Assembly: GCA_951213105.1 (NCBI GenBank) | Contig: OX578137.1 | Coordinates: 56,311,236-56,375,235 of the forward strand | Length of the DNA stretch: 64,000 nucleotides | Direction of reading: 5' to 3' | DNA from: Amaurobius ferox | Lineage: Eukaryota; Arthropoda; Arachnida; Araneae; Amaurobiidae | Shown: in pieces, positions 1-11,698 of the stretch | Layout: the number at the start of each line of letters is the position of its first letter | Numbering within the stretch: position 1 is the first letter of the stretch | The notes under the pieces: generated by a model | Told to the model about the DNA's origin: nothing | The model's input: the letters and a program-made list of their open reading frames with translations, nothing else | Databases searched by the model: none | Position numbers and translations under genes: made by a program

Positions 1-22
1 TATGTTGGAAAGTGTTAAAAAG
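1..22 (+). mobile_element. Family A element, 3' terminus only
   Basis: The window opens with GTTGGAAAGTGTTAAAAAG, which matches the last bases of family A copies (the right hairpin arm GTTGTAAAGTGTTAAAAA). The rest of the copy lies to the left of the window. Confidence 0.7.
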
Positions 23-209
23 ACAAAAAAATTGATTGTTTACATTCCATTTATCTATTTCTATTTATTTATTTTGTAATCAAAATATTCGTGAAATTAA
101 AGGTTTTGATTTGGGTTTAAGATGGAAAATGAACTTAATACATTTTTAAATATTACAATTTTTTTTAATCCTATTCTCATTTAACTTCCTCTTTGAAAAC
201 AATATAATT
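23..209. other. AT-rich spacer, no feature seen
   Basis: This is low-complexity AT-rich DNA between the tail of one family A copy and the head of the next. No open frame or motif is supported. Confidence 0.6.
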
Positions 210-1285
210 AACAAGAAAGATCAATCATGCTTAAAACATTGATTATGAAACACTTTCCAACTCCAATGCAATTTTATTTAAACAAGTCTAAAATGCTATA
301 CATTCCTCGGTAATATTTTAAAACTTATCACAATACTACATTAATTTATTATATTTGAAAACTTAAACCTTCATCGAAAAAAATGAACTTCATTCAAATA
401 TCCGCATTGAAATATAAATTGCCTGATTACACATCTCGAAAATGCGATACATTCCTCGGTAATATTTTTAAAATTATCATAATACTACAATAATTTATTA
501 TATTTGAAACCATCATCGAAAACAACTGACATTCATTCAAATGACGTCATAGAAAAAATAACTCGCCTGGCTCTCTCTATAAAAGCAGCATTTCATTCAT
601 AACATTTTCTCATTCATTTCATTCATCACAGTACTAAAATAATTTATTTTATTTAAAAACTTAAGACCATGGAGCAACCAGTATTTAAACTCTATGCTTA
701 AAACTTCATCGATAAAATCGCCATTCTCTCTGAAAAATCAATGAATATTTCATTCATATCAGCTATGCAGACTCCATGAGCTAAATATTTTTGCGTTAAG
801 GAAATGCAGCAATTCTTATATAACTCATCCTACATATTTTGCTGTTTGCATTTTACATAAGCGAAAAATAGGCTTCGTTGAAGAAAAAATTTGGATGATC
901 ATTTAAACTCAAATATATTGTAATTGCGTTGTTTCAGTATGTAGAAGCACAGAATTTAAGCAAAAATAAAGCGGTTTTAGGACGGATATAACACTCCATA
1001 TGTATTAGAGAGAACTTTAAAAATCACGACTTTGAGACAAGATGGATGCCATATTTCATTTTGAAGTGGGTCACGTGATCTTTTCATATTATGGTCACGT
1101 GATCGCTTCATAAAAGAGGTGTAATTAATATTTTAATCTTTATTTAAAAATCTACTGAATATACTTTGCTGAAATTTTTTTTATATATTTTATGGAATAA
1201 TTTAAATATTACCTAAAATTTTCGAAGCAATTTGTGATTTTAAAATTACATTCTAAAATTTCATTTTGATTAAGTCATTTTTACG
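210..1285 (+). mobile_element. Family A non-autonomous element, 3'-truncated copy A1
   Basis: It begins with the family head ACAAGAAAGATCAATCATGC, whose ATCAAT...ATTGAT arms form a small hairpin, followed by the subterminal box AAACACTTTCCAACT. Inside are about three diverged tandem units of about 140 bp ('ACATTCCTCGGTAATATTTT', 'TTCATTCAAATGACGTCAT'), a TGACGTCA site at 542-549 and TATAAAAG at 578-585. Two CACGTG boxes follow at 1072 and 1096. The 3' part has lost the conserved GGTCCCATAGGG block and stops at CATTTTTACGG, so the (GACA)n tract and terminal hairpin are missing. No coding frame is present. The ends, hairpins and GACA tract recall Helentron-associated (HINE/DINE-1-like) elements; that assignment is inference. 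Confidence 0.75.
542..585 (+). promoter_or_regulatory. CRE-like plus TATA-like module in A1
   Basis: A perfect CRE palindrome TGACGTCA (542-549) is followed 28 bp later by TATAAAAG (578-585), with TCATTC initiator-like words about 30 bp further on. The same arrangement recurs in copies at 5609-5645, 8152-8194, 61113-61149 and 62247-62290 (minus). It looks like an RNA polymerase II core promoter; activity is inference. Confidence 0.4.
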
Positions 1286-1329
1286 GAATGATGGGGTTAA
1301 GAAATAACAGAAAAACGTAGCTTTTAAAG

Positions 1330-2289
1330 CGTGATACAGGCTTGATATTTGGTATATGGGCATTGATGTATTTTTACCAACCATTGTATTTTTACCAATT
1401 AGACAACCATTGTATTTTCGTGACAACCATTGTATTTTCGTGACAACCATTGTATTACCATTGTATTTTCGTGACAACCATTGTATTGTCGTGACAACCA
1501 TTGTATTTTTAGACAACCATTGTATTTTCGTGACAACCATTGCATTAGACAACCATTGTATAACCGATTAGACAACCATTGTATTTTTACCTATTAGACA
1601 TTAATTTTACAACCATTAATTACCAACCGATGTATTTTTACCAACCATTAATTACCAACCGATGTATTTTTACCAACCATTAATTTACCAACCATTGTAC
1701 CCAACATTTGGTATAATTCTCATTTGATGAGAACACCCAAGTCAAAAGATTCTTTCAAAAATGTTCGCTTAAGAGGGTGCTCCAGAGAAAAACGTTCGAA
1801 AGGTGAAATGACGAAAAACTATGCTTCGAGATAGGATAGTTTTCTATTTCAGTTTTCCAATATTCTCTACTTTATGGAGTGCCGCACAACAGAATGTTCG
1901 ATTTTTCGAATACAAGCTCCCCTTTTAAATGTGATAGAGGCTTGATATTTGGTATATGGGTCAATCATCTGATAAAAAACCCAAGGCGAATAGAGTTTTT
2001 TCTAAATGTCTATTTATGGCTGTGCTCCACAGAAAGACGTTCGAATGGGGAAATGATAAATTAGCATGCTTCGGGATGAGATAGAGACTTTAATTTTGTG
2101 TATGTGTAGATAGTTCGAAAGGCAGAAGTGTGCAATTTAAGTTTTCCAATATTTTCTTCTTTAAAAGTTTCTGCACACCAAAATATTCGATTAGCCGATT
2201 AAATGTGAAACTTGATTTATTCAAAAATTTGCATTATTCGGGGGGTTGCTTATTACGAAACCGTTGATTTTCAACAGCTATTCGGCTGA
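1330..2289 (+). mobile_element. Family C Helitron relic, copy C1 (5'-truncated)
   Basis: It shares modules with copies C2 and C3: 'GAGGCTTGATATTTGGTATATGGG', 'AAACGTTCGAAAGGTGAAATGA' and 'CCGCACACCAAAATGTTCGAT' (described here by their shared words, not as one run). It ends in the subterminal hairpin CCGTTGA-TTT-TCAAC (2261-2275) followed by TTCGG and CTGA (2286-2289), a degenerate form of the canonical Helitron CTRR terminus. The 5' part is missing, and an expanded 20-bp array (1361-1703) interrupts it. It abuts copy C2 head to tail. No Rep/helicase sequence is present. Confidence 0.65.
1361..1703 (+). repeat. Minisatellite, about 20-bp unit
   Basis: About 13 imperfect copies built on the core ACCATTGTATTTT occur. 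In the first half the unit is GACAACCATTGTATTTTCGT. In the second half it is a longer unit around ACCAACCATTAATTACCAAC. The array sits inside Helitron copy C1 between 'GGTATATGGG' and 'CATTTGGTATAATTC'. Open frames across it are by-products of the repetition. Confidence 0.85.
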
Positions 2290-4141
2290 TATATACTAAT
2301 TGACATGTGTCCGTCTGTGTGTCACGTTTTTTAGGCACTTCCCGAATAGATAAAGACTTGCAATTTGGTATACGACTCGGTCGTTTGATGAACCCCCATG
2401 GAAAAATTTTTGGAACCCCCCCCCCCCCCCCCGAATTTTTCGAAAACGTTCTGCAGAGGACGTGCTCCACAGCAAAATGTTCGAAAGTATGAAATGATAG
2501 GAAAGTATACTTTGCAATAAGATAGATACTTCAAATTTGGTATATGGGTAAACCATTCAAAAGGACGAAAGTGTGCATTTTCAGATTTCTAATATTTTCT
2601 ACTTAAGGGTTGCCGCACACCAAAATGTTCGATTTTCCGAATAAATGAGAAACGGCTCCTTTAAAATTTGATAGATGCTTGAAATTTGGTATATGGTCTA
2701 ATTATTTGATAGAAACACCGAATATGAACATAGTTTTTTTTTTTATAAATTTTCGTTTAAGGGGGTGTTCCAGAGGAAAACGTTCGAAAGGTGAAATGAC
2801 GAGAAACCATGTTTCGAGATGCGATAGAGACTTCAAATTTGGTGTTAAGCGCCTCCTTTAAAAATGTAATAGAGGCTTGATATTTGGTATATGGGGAAAT
2901 CATCTGATAAAAAACAAAACAATAGATTTTTTTCAAAATTGTTCATTTTAGAAGGTGGCTACTCCACACAAAAACGTTCGAAAAGTAAAATGATAGTAAA
3001 AATATGCTTTGCAATGGAATAGAAACTTCAAATTTGGTATATAGGTAGATAGTTCAAAAGAAAGAAAGTGTGCAATCGAAAATTTTCGATATTTGTAATT
3101 TTGAGGGGTTCCGCACACCAAAACGTTGGAAAAGTGAAATGATAGTAAAACAGTGTTTTGCGATGAGATAGGGACTAATTCTAATTTGGTATCTGGAGAT
3201 ATCGTTCGAAAAGAAGAAAGTGAGCGATTTCAGATTTCTAATATTTGTCATTTTAGGGGGTGCCACACAAAATGTTTGATTTGCCTAATAAATGAGAAAC
3301 GCCTATTTTAAAATTTGATAGAGGCTTTAAATTTGGTATATAGGCTAATCATTTGATAAAAAAACCAAGACGAATAGAGTTTTTCATAAATGTTCATTTA
3401 AGAGAGTGCTCCACATGAAAACGTTCGAAAGATGAAATGATAAAATTGCATGCTTCAGTATGAGATAGAGACTTCAAATGCGGTGTGCGGGTAGATAGTT
3501 CAAAAGGAAGAACGTGAGCAATTTCGGTTTTCAAATATTTTCTTTCTTAGGGTGTTATGACATTAGGGGGTTATGAACATTTTCACCTGGAATATATAAC
3601 CACAAATAAAATGTGTAAATTGGAACAAAAGTGTAAACTATCATCTATTTTTTATTTGGCACTTTACAACAAAGTTGAAAAGTGTTTATGGCTTTGTTCA
3701 TTCTGTCTGTGTAAATTGAAGCAAAAGTGCAAACTATCATCTATTTTTTATTTAACACTTTACAACAAAGTTGAAAAGTGTTTATGGCTTTGTTCATTCT
3801 GTCTGTGTAAATTGGAGCAAAAGTGCAAACTATCATCTATTTTTTATTTAACACTTTACAACAAAGTTGAAAAGTGTTTATGGCTTTGTTCATTCTGTCT
3901 GTCTGTCTGTCCATTAGCACGATACCTGCGTAAAAATGACTTAATCAAAATGAAATTTAGGGGGTTATGACTTTATCAAAATGAAATTTTAGTATATTGG
4001 TCAGACGGCCTGTGGGACCTATGACCCTATCGACACCAAAATTCGATTTAAAAAAATTTGAAACATGAATTGTTCCAAGATTTATGCTATTCAGAGATTG
4101 CTTATTGTGAGACCGTTGATTTTCAACTGGTATTGGGCTAG
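2290..4141 (+). mobile_element. Family C Helitron relic, copy C2
   Basis: The start TATATACTAATTGACATG matches the 5' end of the clean copy at 11699 without its first bases. The end carries CCGTTGA-TTT-TCAACTGG (4112-4129), then CTAG (4138-4141) and a T, which fits a Helitron terminus and target. The interior repeats the family modules several times, so it is longer than C3. A poly-C run lies at 2417-2432. A family A fragment (3551-4032) is inserted between 'TTTCTTTCTTAGG' and 'CACCAAAATTCG', words that are contiguous in C3. No protein is encoded. Confidence 0.7.
3551..4032 (-). mobile_element. Family A 3'-end fragment (minus) with 96-bp tandem triplication
   Basis: Read on the minus strand, this holds the family A 3' blocks: GGTCCCACAGG, 'ACTAAAATTTCATTTTGAT', GACAGACAGACAG and the hairpin CAACTTTGTTGTAAAGTG. 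The terminal hairpin region is tandemly repeated three times with a 96-bp period (repeat marks at 3613, 3709 and 3805). Because 96 is a multiple of three, the plus strand stays open for 137 codons as a 32-residue repeat. I take that frame as an artefact. The fragment is inserted in Helitron copy C2. Confidence 0.7.
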
Positions 4142-5281
4142 TAATTAAGAATTGTAATGGAATATTTTCCACAATGGACTTTCAGCAGATGATTTTTCAT
4201 TATCTAATTGACTGTTAGGGATGCTTCCTATGAGAACAAAATAGTTCAGAGTTTCTCAATCTGCATTTCGTGGAACCCCAGGATTCTGCAACAATATTCT
4301 AGAGGTTACACAACGTGATAGTTTCCCGTAATTTTTCTTAAAATTTAAATGAGTAAAATTTAAACCACAATAGGCTTTTTCTCAATTTGGAGTTCCATCA
4401 GCAGACTGAATTTTAAAAATGTTTAGCGACCATAAATGTTTAAAAAACACAGAGCAAGTGGGTTGTCCTCGACTGTAGAAGTTGAGTTTACGCATTACCT
4501 GCAGTCTTTCTGGCAAAAATATTCTACAACCGGCAGATAATTTTCTGATTTGAGATGCTTATATGAAGATATAGAAAACTGAACTTAATCTTAAGGTTTA
4601 AAGTTGTAAATTATGCTATATGTTATATCATTGAAGAAATTGCGCGTATGTCGTTGTGCTCTTAAAATATAAAATTGAAGAAATTACTTGTATTCCAATG
4701 CTCTTAATGTATGTAATTGAAAAAATTGCTTATATTTCTATGTTCTTTGAATAGAAATATCGCAGGTAATTAAAACAGGGCATAAATATATCGTTAGTCA
4801 TCCAATTAATTCCACTAAATTTATTCACTTTTGCAGAAAACATAAAAAAGAACCTCATTCTGACGTAATCAACGTTCAGATTAAAAGGATAAGATACAAT
4901 TTACTTTCCCCAAGCAGCAAACAGCATCATAATTAAGTTTGATATAAGGATAAATCAGAACAAAATATTTCCAATTAGATTAATTAAATGGCTTTGTATA
5001 ATAAATTGTAAACTTTAAACGAAATATTTAAAGTTTCTATTGACAACGGCATCCATTGTCGAAATATGATATGTAGTAATTCTGTTGATGTCGATTTTGA
5101 TTAATTTCCAGTTTTTGTAGTATACTTAACAGATTAATCATCTCATTTATTGCTACTTATCAAATACAATGAGTAATAATATTGTTAAAAATTGTTTCTG
5201 ATTAAAATACAGTGTAATTCTGGTTACTTGGCACTACAAACATTAGCGTGTTTTGGAAATGGAATTGAAAAAACAAAAAAA
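4142..5281. other. Spacer; one possible hAT-type MITE end
   Basis: The stretch is mostly AT-rich DNA with no supported gene. The segment from 4247 (CAGAGTTTCTCAATCTGC, then TTCGTGGAACCCCAGG) resembles the terminal sequence of hAT-superfamily non-autonomous elements as I remember them. I could not find a matching inverted end downstream. Confidence 0.35.
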
Positions 5282-6238
5282 AACAAGAAAGATCAATCAT
5301 GCATAAAGCATTGATTTTGAAACACTTTCCAACTTCAATGCAATTTTATATAAACAATCTGTAAAATGCGATACATTCCTCGGTAATATTTTTAAAGTTG
5401 TCACAATACTACATTAATTTATTATATTTGAAAACTTCATCGAAGAAAATGAACTTCATTAAAATGATGGCATTGACATATAAATTGCCTGGTTTTGACA
5501 TCTCTAAAATGCGATACATTCCTCAGTAATATTTTTAAAATTATCATAATACTACAATAATTTATTATATTTGAAAGCTTCATCGAAAACAAATGAACTT
5601 TATTCAAATGATGTCATCGAAATATAAATCGCCTCCATATAAAAGCAGCATTTCATTCATCACGATACTATAATAATTTATTTTATTTAAAAATTTGAAA
5701 AATTGTTATCTACCATATTTATTTTAAAATGTGAAACCTCTCCAATATATAAAACAATGAAACTCGTGGAAATATATTTATTATATAATATTTCTCTTTT
5801 TTTTTTCTGGAGGATATAGCAAAAGTCAGAATTTAATTGAATTTGTTTTTCTCCCTATATTAAATAATTTTTATTTAAAAAACTACCTAACATATTTTAC
5901 TGAAATTTTTTCTATATATTTTATGGGATAATTTGAATATTTTCTAAAACTTTCGAAGCAATCTGTGAATTTTTAATTCGCTTAAAAATGTTTGAAAAAT
6001 TAGGTCCCATAGGGTTCAATGTATTTCATTTTTTCAACCCGGGTTGAATCCAAAACCAATTGGGTGATATTATAGATTTATATTCCCATAGGTCCCACAG
6101 ACCGTCTGAATAATATACTAAAATTTCATTTTGATAAAGTCATTTTTACGGCAGTTATCGTGCTAACGGACAGACAGACAGACAGCAGAATGAACAAAGT
6201 CATAAACACTTTTCAACTATGTTGTAAAGTGTTAAAAA
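5282..6238 (+). mobile_element. Family A element, full-length short copy A2
   Basis: Both ends are present. The head ACAAGAAAGATCAATCATGC leads into AAACACTTTCCAACT (5320-5334). The tail has GACAGACAGACAGACAG, then AACACTTTTCAAC-tat-GTTGTAAAGTGTT (6205-6233), a near-perfect 13-bp hairpin whose left arm repeats the 5' box. The interior carries TGATGTCA (5609) and TATAAAAG (5638), a 16-bp palindrome TTCAACCCGGGTTGAA near 6036, and the conserved ACGGCAGTTATCGTGCTAAC block before the GACA tract. It lacks the 300-400 bp middle block of A1/A3. No coding frame is present. Confidence 0.8.
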
Positions 6239-7818
6239 GTGATGCTTGGTCGATGAAGATTATAACTTTAATAAAAATATAGACAGTAAATTAAAACTCA
6301 TGCTAGATAAAGGAAATTCATTACCCCGAATGATTTTTTCATGTTTAGACTTATTCTAAAATCTATGAATGTTTTACAGAATATATAGATATATATTTTC
6401 AAATAAAGGACCAAACAATGGCACAAGATAAGAATCTCATATTACTTCTTTTCTTGTTTAAAACGGTCTGCTCAGTGTAAAATAAAATATTCTTATTATT
6501 CCGTTTAATTCTCATGTAAAAGAATAAAATAACATATTCGTATAGACATAGTCACATTAAGTAAGTATTTGAAAATATACCCTTTTTAAAAATGTCAATC
6601 TAATATGAGTAAACCCAGTTTTTTGTGTGTTTTTACCCATATGCTTTGTCTACATATTGGAGTTGTGCAATTTGATATTTCAAAGATAATACAAGGTCCT
6701 TTCAAATATAGAAGAGGATATAATTACCTCAGTAACTCAATGAAAAACGTTTCGTCTGGTCAGAAGGAAATCGGGAATTTGTTTTTCCTCTTTCTCAGCG
6801 AACAACGCTTTATAAAAATTAAAGACCTTTGAGGCAAAACACGTTTGTATTTTGATTGTACGTGCTTCTATGACAAACTTACATGTGCCACTAACGATAA
6901 ATTTTCAGATGAAGGAAGTACGCAAATATCCCTATTTCTGCGATCTTTGTAAAGAAATATCTTTCTCAATCGAAATATTTTAAATGTGGAATTTTTCTTA
7001 AATTGTACTTTTAGCAACTAGGCGTATTAATATATTTATATACTTCCCAAACCTGACTAATATACAATGTTATTCATAAAGGTGTTTTTATGCATTAGAC
7101 ATAGATAAAAATTATTTGGTTATAAATTTATCTCACACCATTTTTGAAGTTCTGCAAGGAATGTAAAACCTAAAGCTTTTTATGATTCAGTGCCTTCAAT
7201 GTCATTTCCACCAATGTCTCAAAGTTTATTTTATTTCGACTCAACCTCGAACGCCATTACTAACACACACTGTTTTCTCTTTACTTTATTCCTATTTAGC
7301 TTAAATCCTCTTCATATTAGCCATGTATGATTCTTTGGTACATGGAAACAAAAGTTTGTTAAAGAAATGCTGTAATTTGCGAGCTGTAATGCTGTAGGGC
7401 AGGCTTTTTGCAGGAATAAAGTACTTCTCCCAAAGGTGTACGGAAGTTTCATGGCATTGTTTTGCTCTCTTCATGTTGGGAGAAACAAGTTCTCTAATGG
7501 ATTGGCTCAAAAACAGTGCTATTATTCTTGTACTTTAGGTTCATGTTTCCACCAAATAGAGTTTGTTCTATGGTATTCTATTTCCTTTTATTTTTTGTAA
7601 GAAAAACCGTAATTGGAACATTTTATACGGAAGATCTGTGAGTGAGGAAAAACATGTTTCAAATATAACGTTCTATGCATTGTTTGTATCCTAACTTGTA
7701 CGATCGATATATGCTGCATATAATGAACGTAGTATATACAGTTGAACACCGCATATATGCTTATAAGTTTATCCACTACATACGTTATTTTACCGATTAA
7801 AAGTCACGATTAATCTAA
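6239..7818. other. AT-rich spacer, no supported feature
   Basis: Short open frames of 60-75 codons occur on both strands (for example 6605-6832 plus and 7301-7510 minus), but none resembles a known protein or shows repeats or a TE signature. I see nothing else here. Confidence 0.5.
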
Positions 7819-9055
7819 AACAAGAAAGATCAATCATGCTTAAAGCATTGATTATGAAACACTTTCCAACTTAAATGCAATTTTATTTAAACATGTCTAA
7901 AATGCAATACATTCCGCGGTAATGTTTTTAAACTTATCACAATACTACATTAATTTATTATATTTGACACCTTAAACCTTCATCGAAAAAAATTAACTTC
8001 ATTCAAATGACGGCATTAAAGTATAAATTGCCTGGTTTAAACATCTCTAAAATGTGATACATTCTTCGGTAATAATTTTAGAATTATCATAATACTACGA
8101 TAATTTATTATATTTGAAAACATCATCGAAAACAACTGAAATTCATTCAAATGACGTCATAAAAAAATAAGACGCCTGGCTCTCTCTATAAAAGCAACAT
8201 TTCATTCATAAATAATTCCCCCATTCATGTCATTCATCACAATACTATAATAATTTATTTTATTTAAAAATTAAGACCATTGAGCTACAAGTAAATAAAC
8301 TCAATGCGTAAAACTTCATCGAAAAATATCGTCCTTCTCTTTCTAAAATTAATGAATATTTCATTCATATCAGCTAAGCAGACTCCATGGACTAAATGAT
8401 TTTGTGTTAAAGAATTACAGCGATTCTAATACAACTCATTCTACATATTTTGCTGTTTACATTTTACATAGGTGAAAAATAGGCTTAATAGTAGAAATAA
8501 TGAAATTTGGAAGAGCATTTAAACTGAAATATATTGTCATTGCGTTGTTTCAGTATGTAGATGCACAGAATTTAGGCAAAAATAAAGACGTTTTTTGGAC
8601 GGATACAACACTCAATATGAATTAAAAAGAACTTTAAAAATCACGATTTTGACACAAGATGGATGCCATATATCATTTTGAAGTGGGTCATGTGATCGTT
8701 TCATATCATGGACACGTGATCGCTTCATATAAGAGGTGTTATTATTATTTTAATTTTTATTTAAAAAACAACTGAATATATTTCGCTGAATTCTTTTTTA
8801 TATATTTTATGGAACAATTTGAATATTGCCTAAAATTTTCGAAATAATTTGTGAATTTTAAATACGCTTAAAAAATGCTTGAAAAATTAGGTCCCATAGG
8901 GCTCAATGTATTCCATTTTTTCAACCCGGGTTCAATCCAAAACTAATTGGGTGATATTATTCATTTATATTCCCATAGGTCCTATAGACCGTCTGAACAA
9001 CATACTAAAATTTCATTTTGATTAAGTCATTTTTACGGCAGTTATCGTTCTAACG

Positions 9056-9101
<46 letters not shown>

Positions 9102-9150
9102 ATGAACAAAGTCATAAACACTTTTCAACTTTGTTGTAAAGTGTTAAAAA
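7819..9150 (+). mobile_element. Family A element, full-length long copy A3
   Basis: This 1.33-kb copy has the head ACAAGAAAGATCAATCATGC, TGACGTCA at 8152 and TATAAAAG at 8187. A CACGTG box lies at 8713, with a decayed partner (CATGTG) upstream. The 3' blocks follow: GGTCCCATAGGG, TTCAACCCGGGTT, then 'ACTAAAATTTCATTTTGAT'. A (GACA)n tract of about 12 units runs 9055-9102, and the end is the 13-bp hairpin plus GTGTTAAAAA. It is the best reference copy for the long form. No open frame of note is present. Confidence 0.8.
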
Positions 9151-9462
9151 GGTTTATATCCACGAATTTTTTTCTTCAATGCAGTTTCTGAAAAATTTCC
9201 TTTTACTGTTTATTCATCCTTCTTTGCTTTCTATTAAGAGGACATTTTTGATCACAAAGACCTAAATAATCTTCCATTTGTTAAGCGATATATAAAATAG
9301 CGATACGGAAATTATCACATAAACGATATTTATAATAGCAATATACAAATAATCAGTTAAAAGATATGCAAACGATCAGTTAAATGCTATACAAACGATA
9401 TATCTGTAATTCAAGCAAAGTATAACGACAGATAAAAATCGATGATTTTTTGGGGCATAATT
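9151..9462. other. AT-rich spacer, no feature seen
   Basis: This 0.3-kb stretch between two family A copies contains short diverged repeats of ACGATATAT/CAGTTAAA words and nothing else I can support. Confidence 0.5.
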
Positions 9463-10396
9463 AACAAGAAAGATCAATCATGCATAAAGCATTGATTATG
9501 AAACACTTTCAAACTCAAATGCAATTTAATTTAAACAGCTCTAAAATATGATACATTCAGCACTGACACTTTTTTATTTATCACAGTATTACAATAATTT
9601 GTTATACTTGGAAACATAAATGTTATCAAATAGTCAATGCTCTAAATCGTCAGCTTCTTTATGTAAAACCAATGAATGTTTCATTCATATCACTTATATT
9701 TCAGACTCTAGTGCTACAAATTTTACGTGATAAAAATTCAGCAATTTATACAATTCATCTTACAATCGCTTGATTTGTTTACATTCTGCATGATATAGAA
9801 ATTAGGCTTCGTTGCAGGAATAATCAAAGTTTAGTGATCAGTTAAACTAAAAAGTAATGTAATTGAGTTAGCACAAAATTTAGATTCGCGGATAACATGC
9901 AAAAATAAAGCAGTTTTAGGACGGATGCAACACTAAATATAAATTTAAACGGTATTTAAACATCATGATTTTTACTCGAGTAAAAAAAAGCATGCCATAT
10001 TTTATTTTGAAATGAGTCACCTGATTTCTTCATATAATAAATGTGTAAATATTATTTAAATTTTTAATAAAAAAACAACATAACATATTTTGCTGAAATT
10101 CTTTTTACACATTTTACGTGATAATTTGAATATTTCCTATGATTTTTGAAAAAATGTTTGAAAAATTATGCTCCATAGGGTTCAACGTATGTCATTTTTT
10201 CACCTCGTGTTAAATCCGAAACTAATTGGGTGTTATTATTCATTTTCATTCCCGTATTTTCTACAGACCGTCTCAACAACGCACTAAAATTTCATTTTGA
10301 TAAAGTCATTTTTACGGCAGTTATCGTGCAAATGGACAGACAGACAGAATGAACAGAGCCATAAACACTTTACAACTATATTGGACAGTGTTAAAA
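9463..10396 (+). mobile_element. Family A element, diverged full-length copy A4
   Basis: Head and tail are both present but more diverged than in A2/A3. The GACA tract is short (GACAGACAGACAG near 10336), the 3' hairpin is decayed (CACTTTACAACTATATTGGACAGTG), and the CRE/TATA module is lost. The block GACGGATGCAACACTAAATAT and the CTCCATAGGGTTCAA block keep the family order. Confidence 0.7.
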
Positions 10397-11698
10397 ACAA
10401 TTACTTGCTGAGCCCTAGGCGAATATGATGGTTTAATTTAATAAATATATTCTACTGTTTTTCATTCCTTCTCTCCCCGTCAGTGTGCTATATTTATTCT
10501 CCGAATATATTGAATGTTCAAATAAATCATGCATGCATTTATGTTTTTCAGGAAATCGAAGCAATCTACTATATTGTTCTATTTCTGGGGTAAAATCTAC
10601 AGCTCTACAGAAGACATGTTAATGCCCTGAAAATTAAAATTAAAATTTCCAAGAAATATATCATTGCTTAAATTTTATTATATCAAAGAAAGGCGGTGTT
10701 ATTATAAGGTTTGAATTACGTTTGCAGAATATCTAATATATTTTGAGCAAATACCGAGAAATTGATATATGCAGTGATGAATTTCAAAGAATGGTATCTT
10801 ATTGGATATTTTAGTTAAAATCACAGTAAACATTATTAAACTTTAAGAGCAATAATATGAATTTATTTTGAGTCTGAAATGCATTTCATAATTTATTTCA
10901 AAGAAGTTCAGATGTGTTTGCAGACTGAAGCATTACACTGAAAGTAAATATTGTCTTAATGCATAGTGGAAAATGTGTTCTTTTTATTTAAGGAACTTAT
11001 TGATATGAAAGCTGGCAATCGCAAGTATGGTAAAGAAAATATTTTGTACGTTACTGAGATATGATAAACAAGAGAAATATTTTATATGGGCTGAATTTTA
11101 ATGCAGAATTATTCGGAGTTAAATTTCATTTTGTAAGTAAATAAATTTTCCTTGGAAAAAAAATCCATCATCATTCTCAACAGTATTTCGACTTATCATT
11201 AAAATGCAGTTTAAAACTGGTGCATTAATATTTATTTACCTGAAATTGAAATTTTAAAAAAGTCAGTAATGCTTTTATAAATTACAGAGTTTGCCTCAAA
11301 AAATGTTCAAAAACAGCTGAAAAAATTCCCAATAATACAAAATTTCGTCAAAATGCAGTACACACTAAATTTTAGGGGTCAACTGGTTTTGAAGTTGACC
11401 CCGAGTTCACATAACCTCTCGAGTCCACCTCCTACTTTTAATTTTATTTTTAACACAACAAATATTTTCCTGCTTTTTTTTAAATACAAGCGTACACCAA
11501 ATTTTCAGTCGGAAACGATATGGTTGATTCAACAATTGACGAACTTTTCTCGTTTCTACAAATACATTCTACGGAAAAATAAATACTTTTCCCGGAAGTA
11601 CAGTGGCAGTTTATTGATTTATTCTATTAACCATTCGAAAATTTATAATCTATTGTATTGTTTCAGAAACATGGCTATCTTTTCTTCTAATAAGGGAA
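10397..11698. other. AT-rich spacer with one perfect 9-bp hairpin
   Basis: No gene is supported. At 11375-11402 the sequence GGGGTCAAC, a 10-nt loop and GTTGACCCC forms a perfect hairpin. 'TTTAGGGGTCAACT' resembles the ends of some arthropod DNA-transposon repeats, but I found no partner end. Confidence 0.4.

Noticed and set aside
1361..1703. CRISPR-like periodic array
   Set aside because: There are no distinct spacers of constant length, the units are contiguous and variable, and the genome is eukaryotic.
2234..2556. Glycine- or proline-run frames
   Set aside because: They are produced by the 16-bp poly-C run inside a Helitron relic.
3557..3970. 137-codon repetitive protein frame
   Set aside because: It is the translation of a 96-bp (3n) tandem repeat made of the family A terminal hairpin; no start context or homologue supports it.
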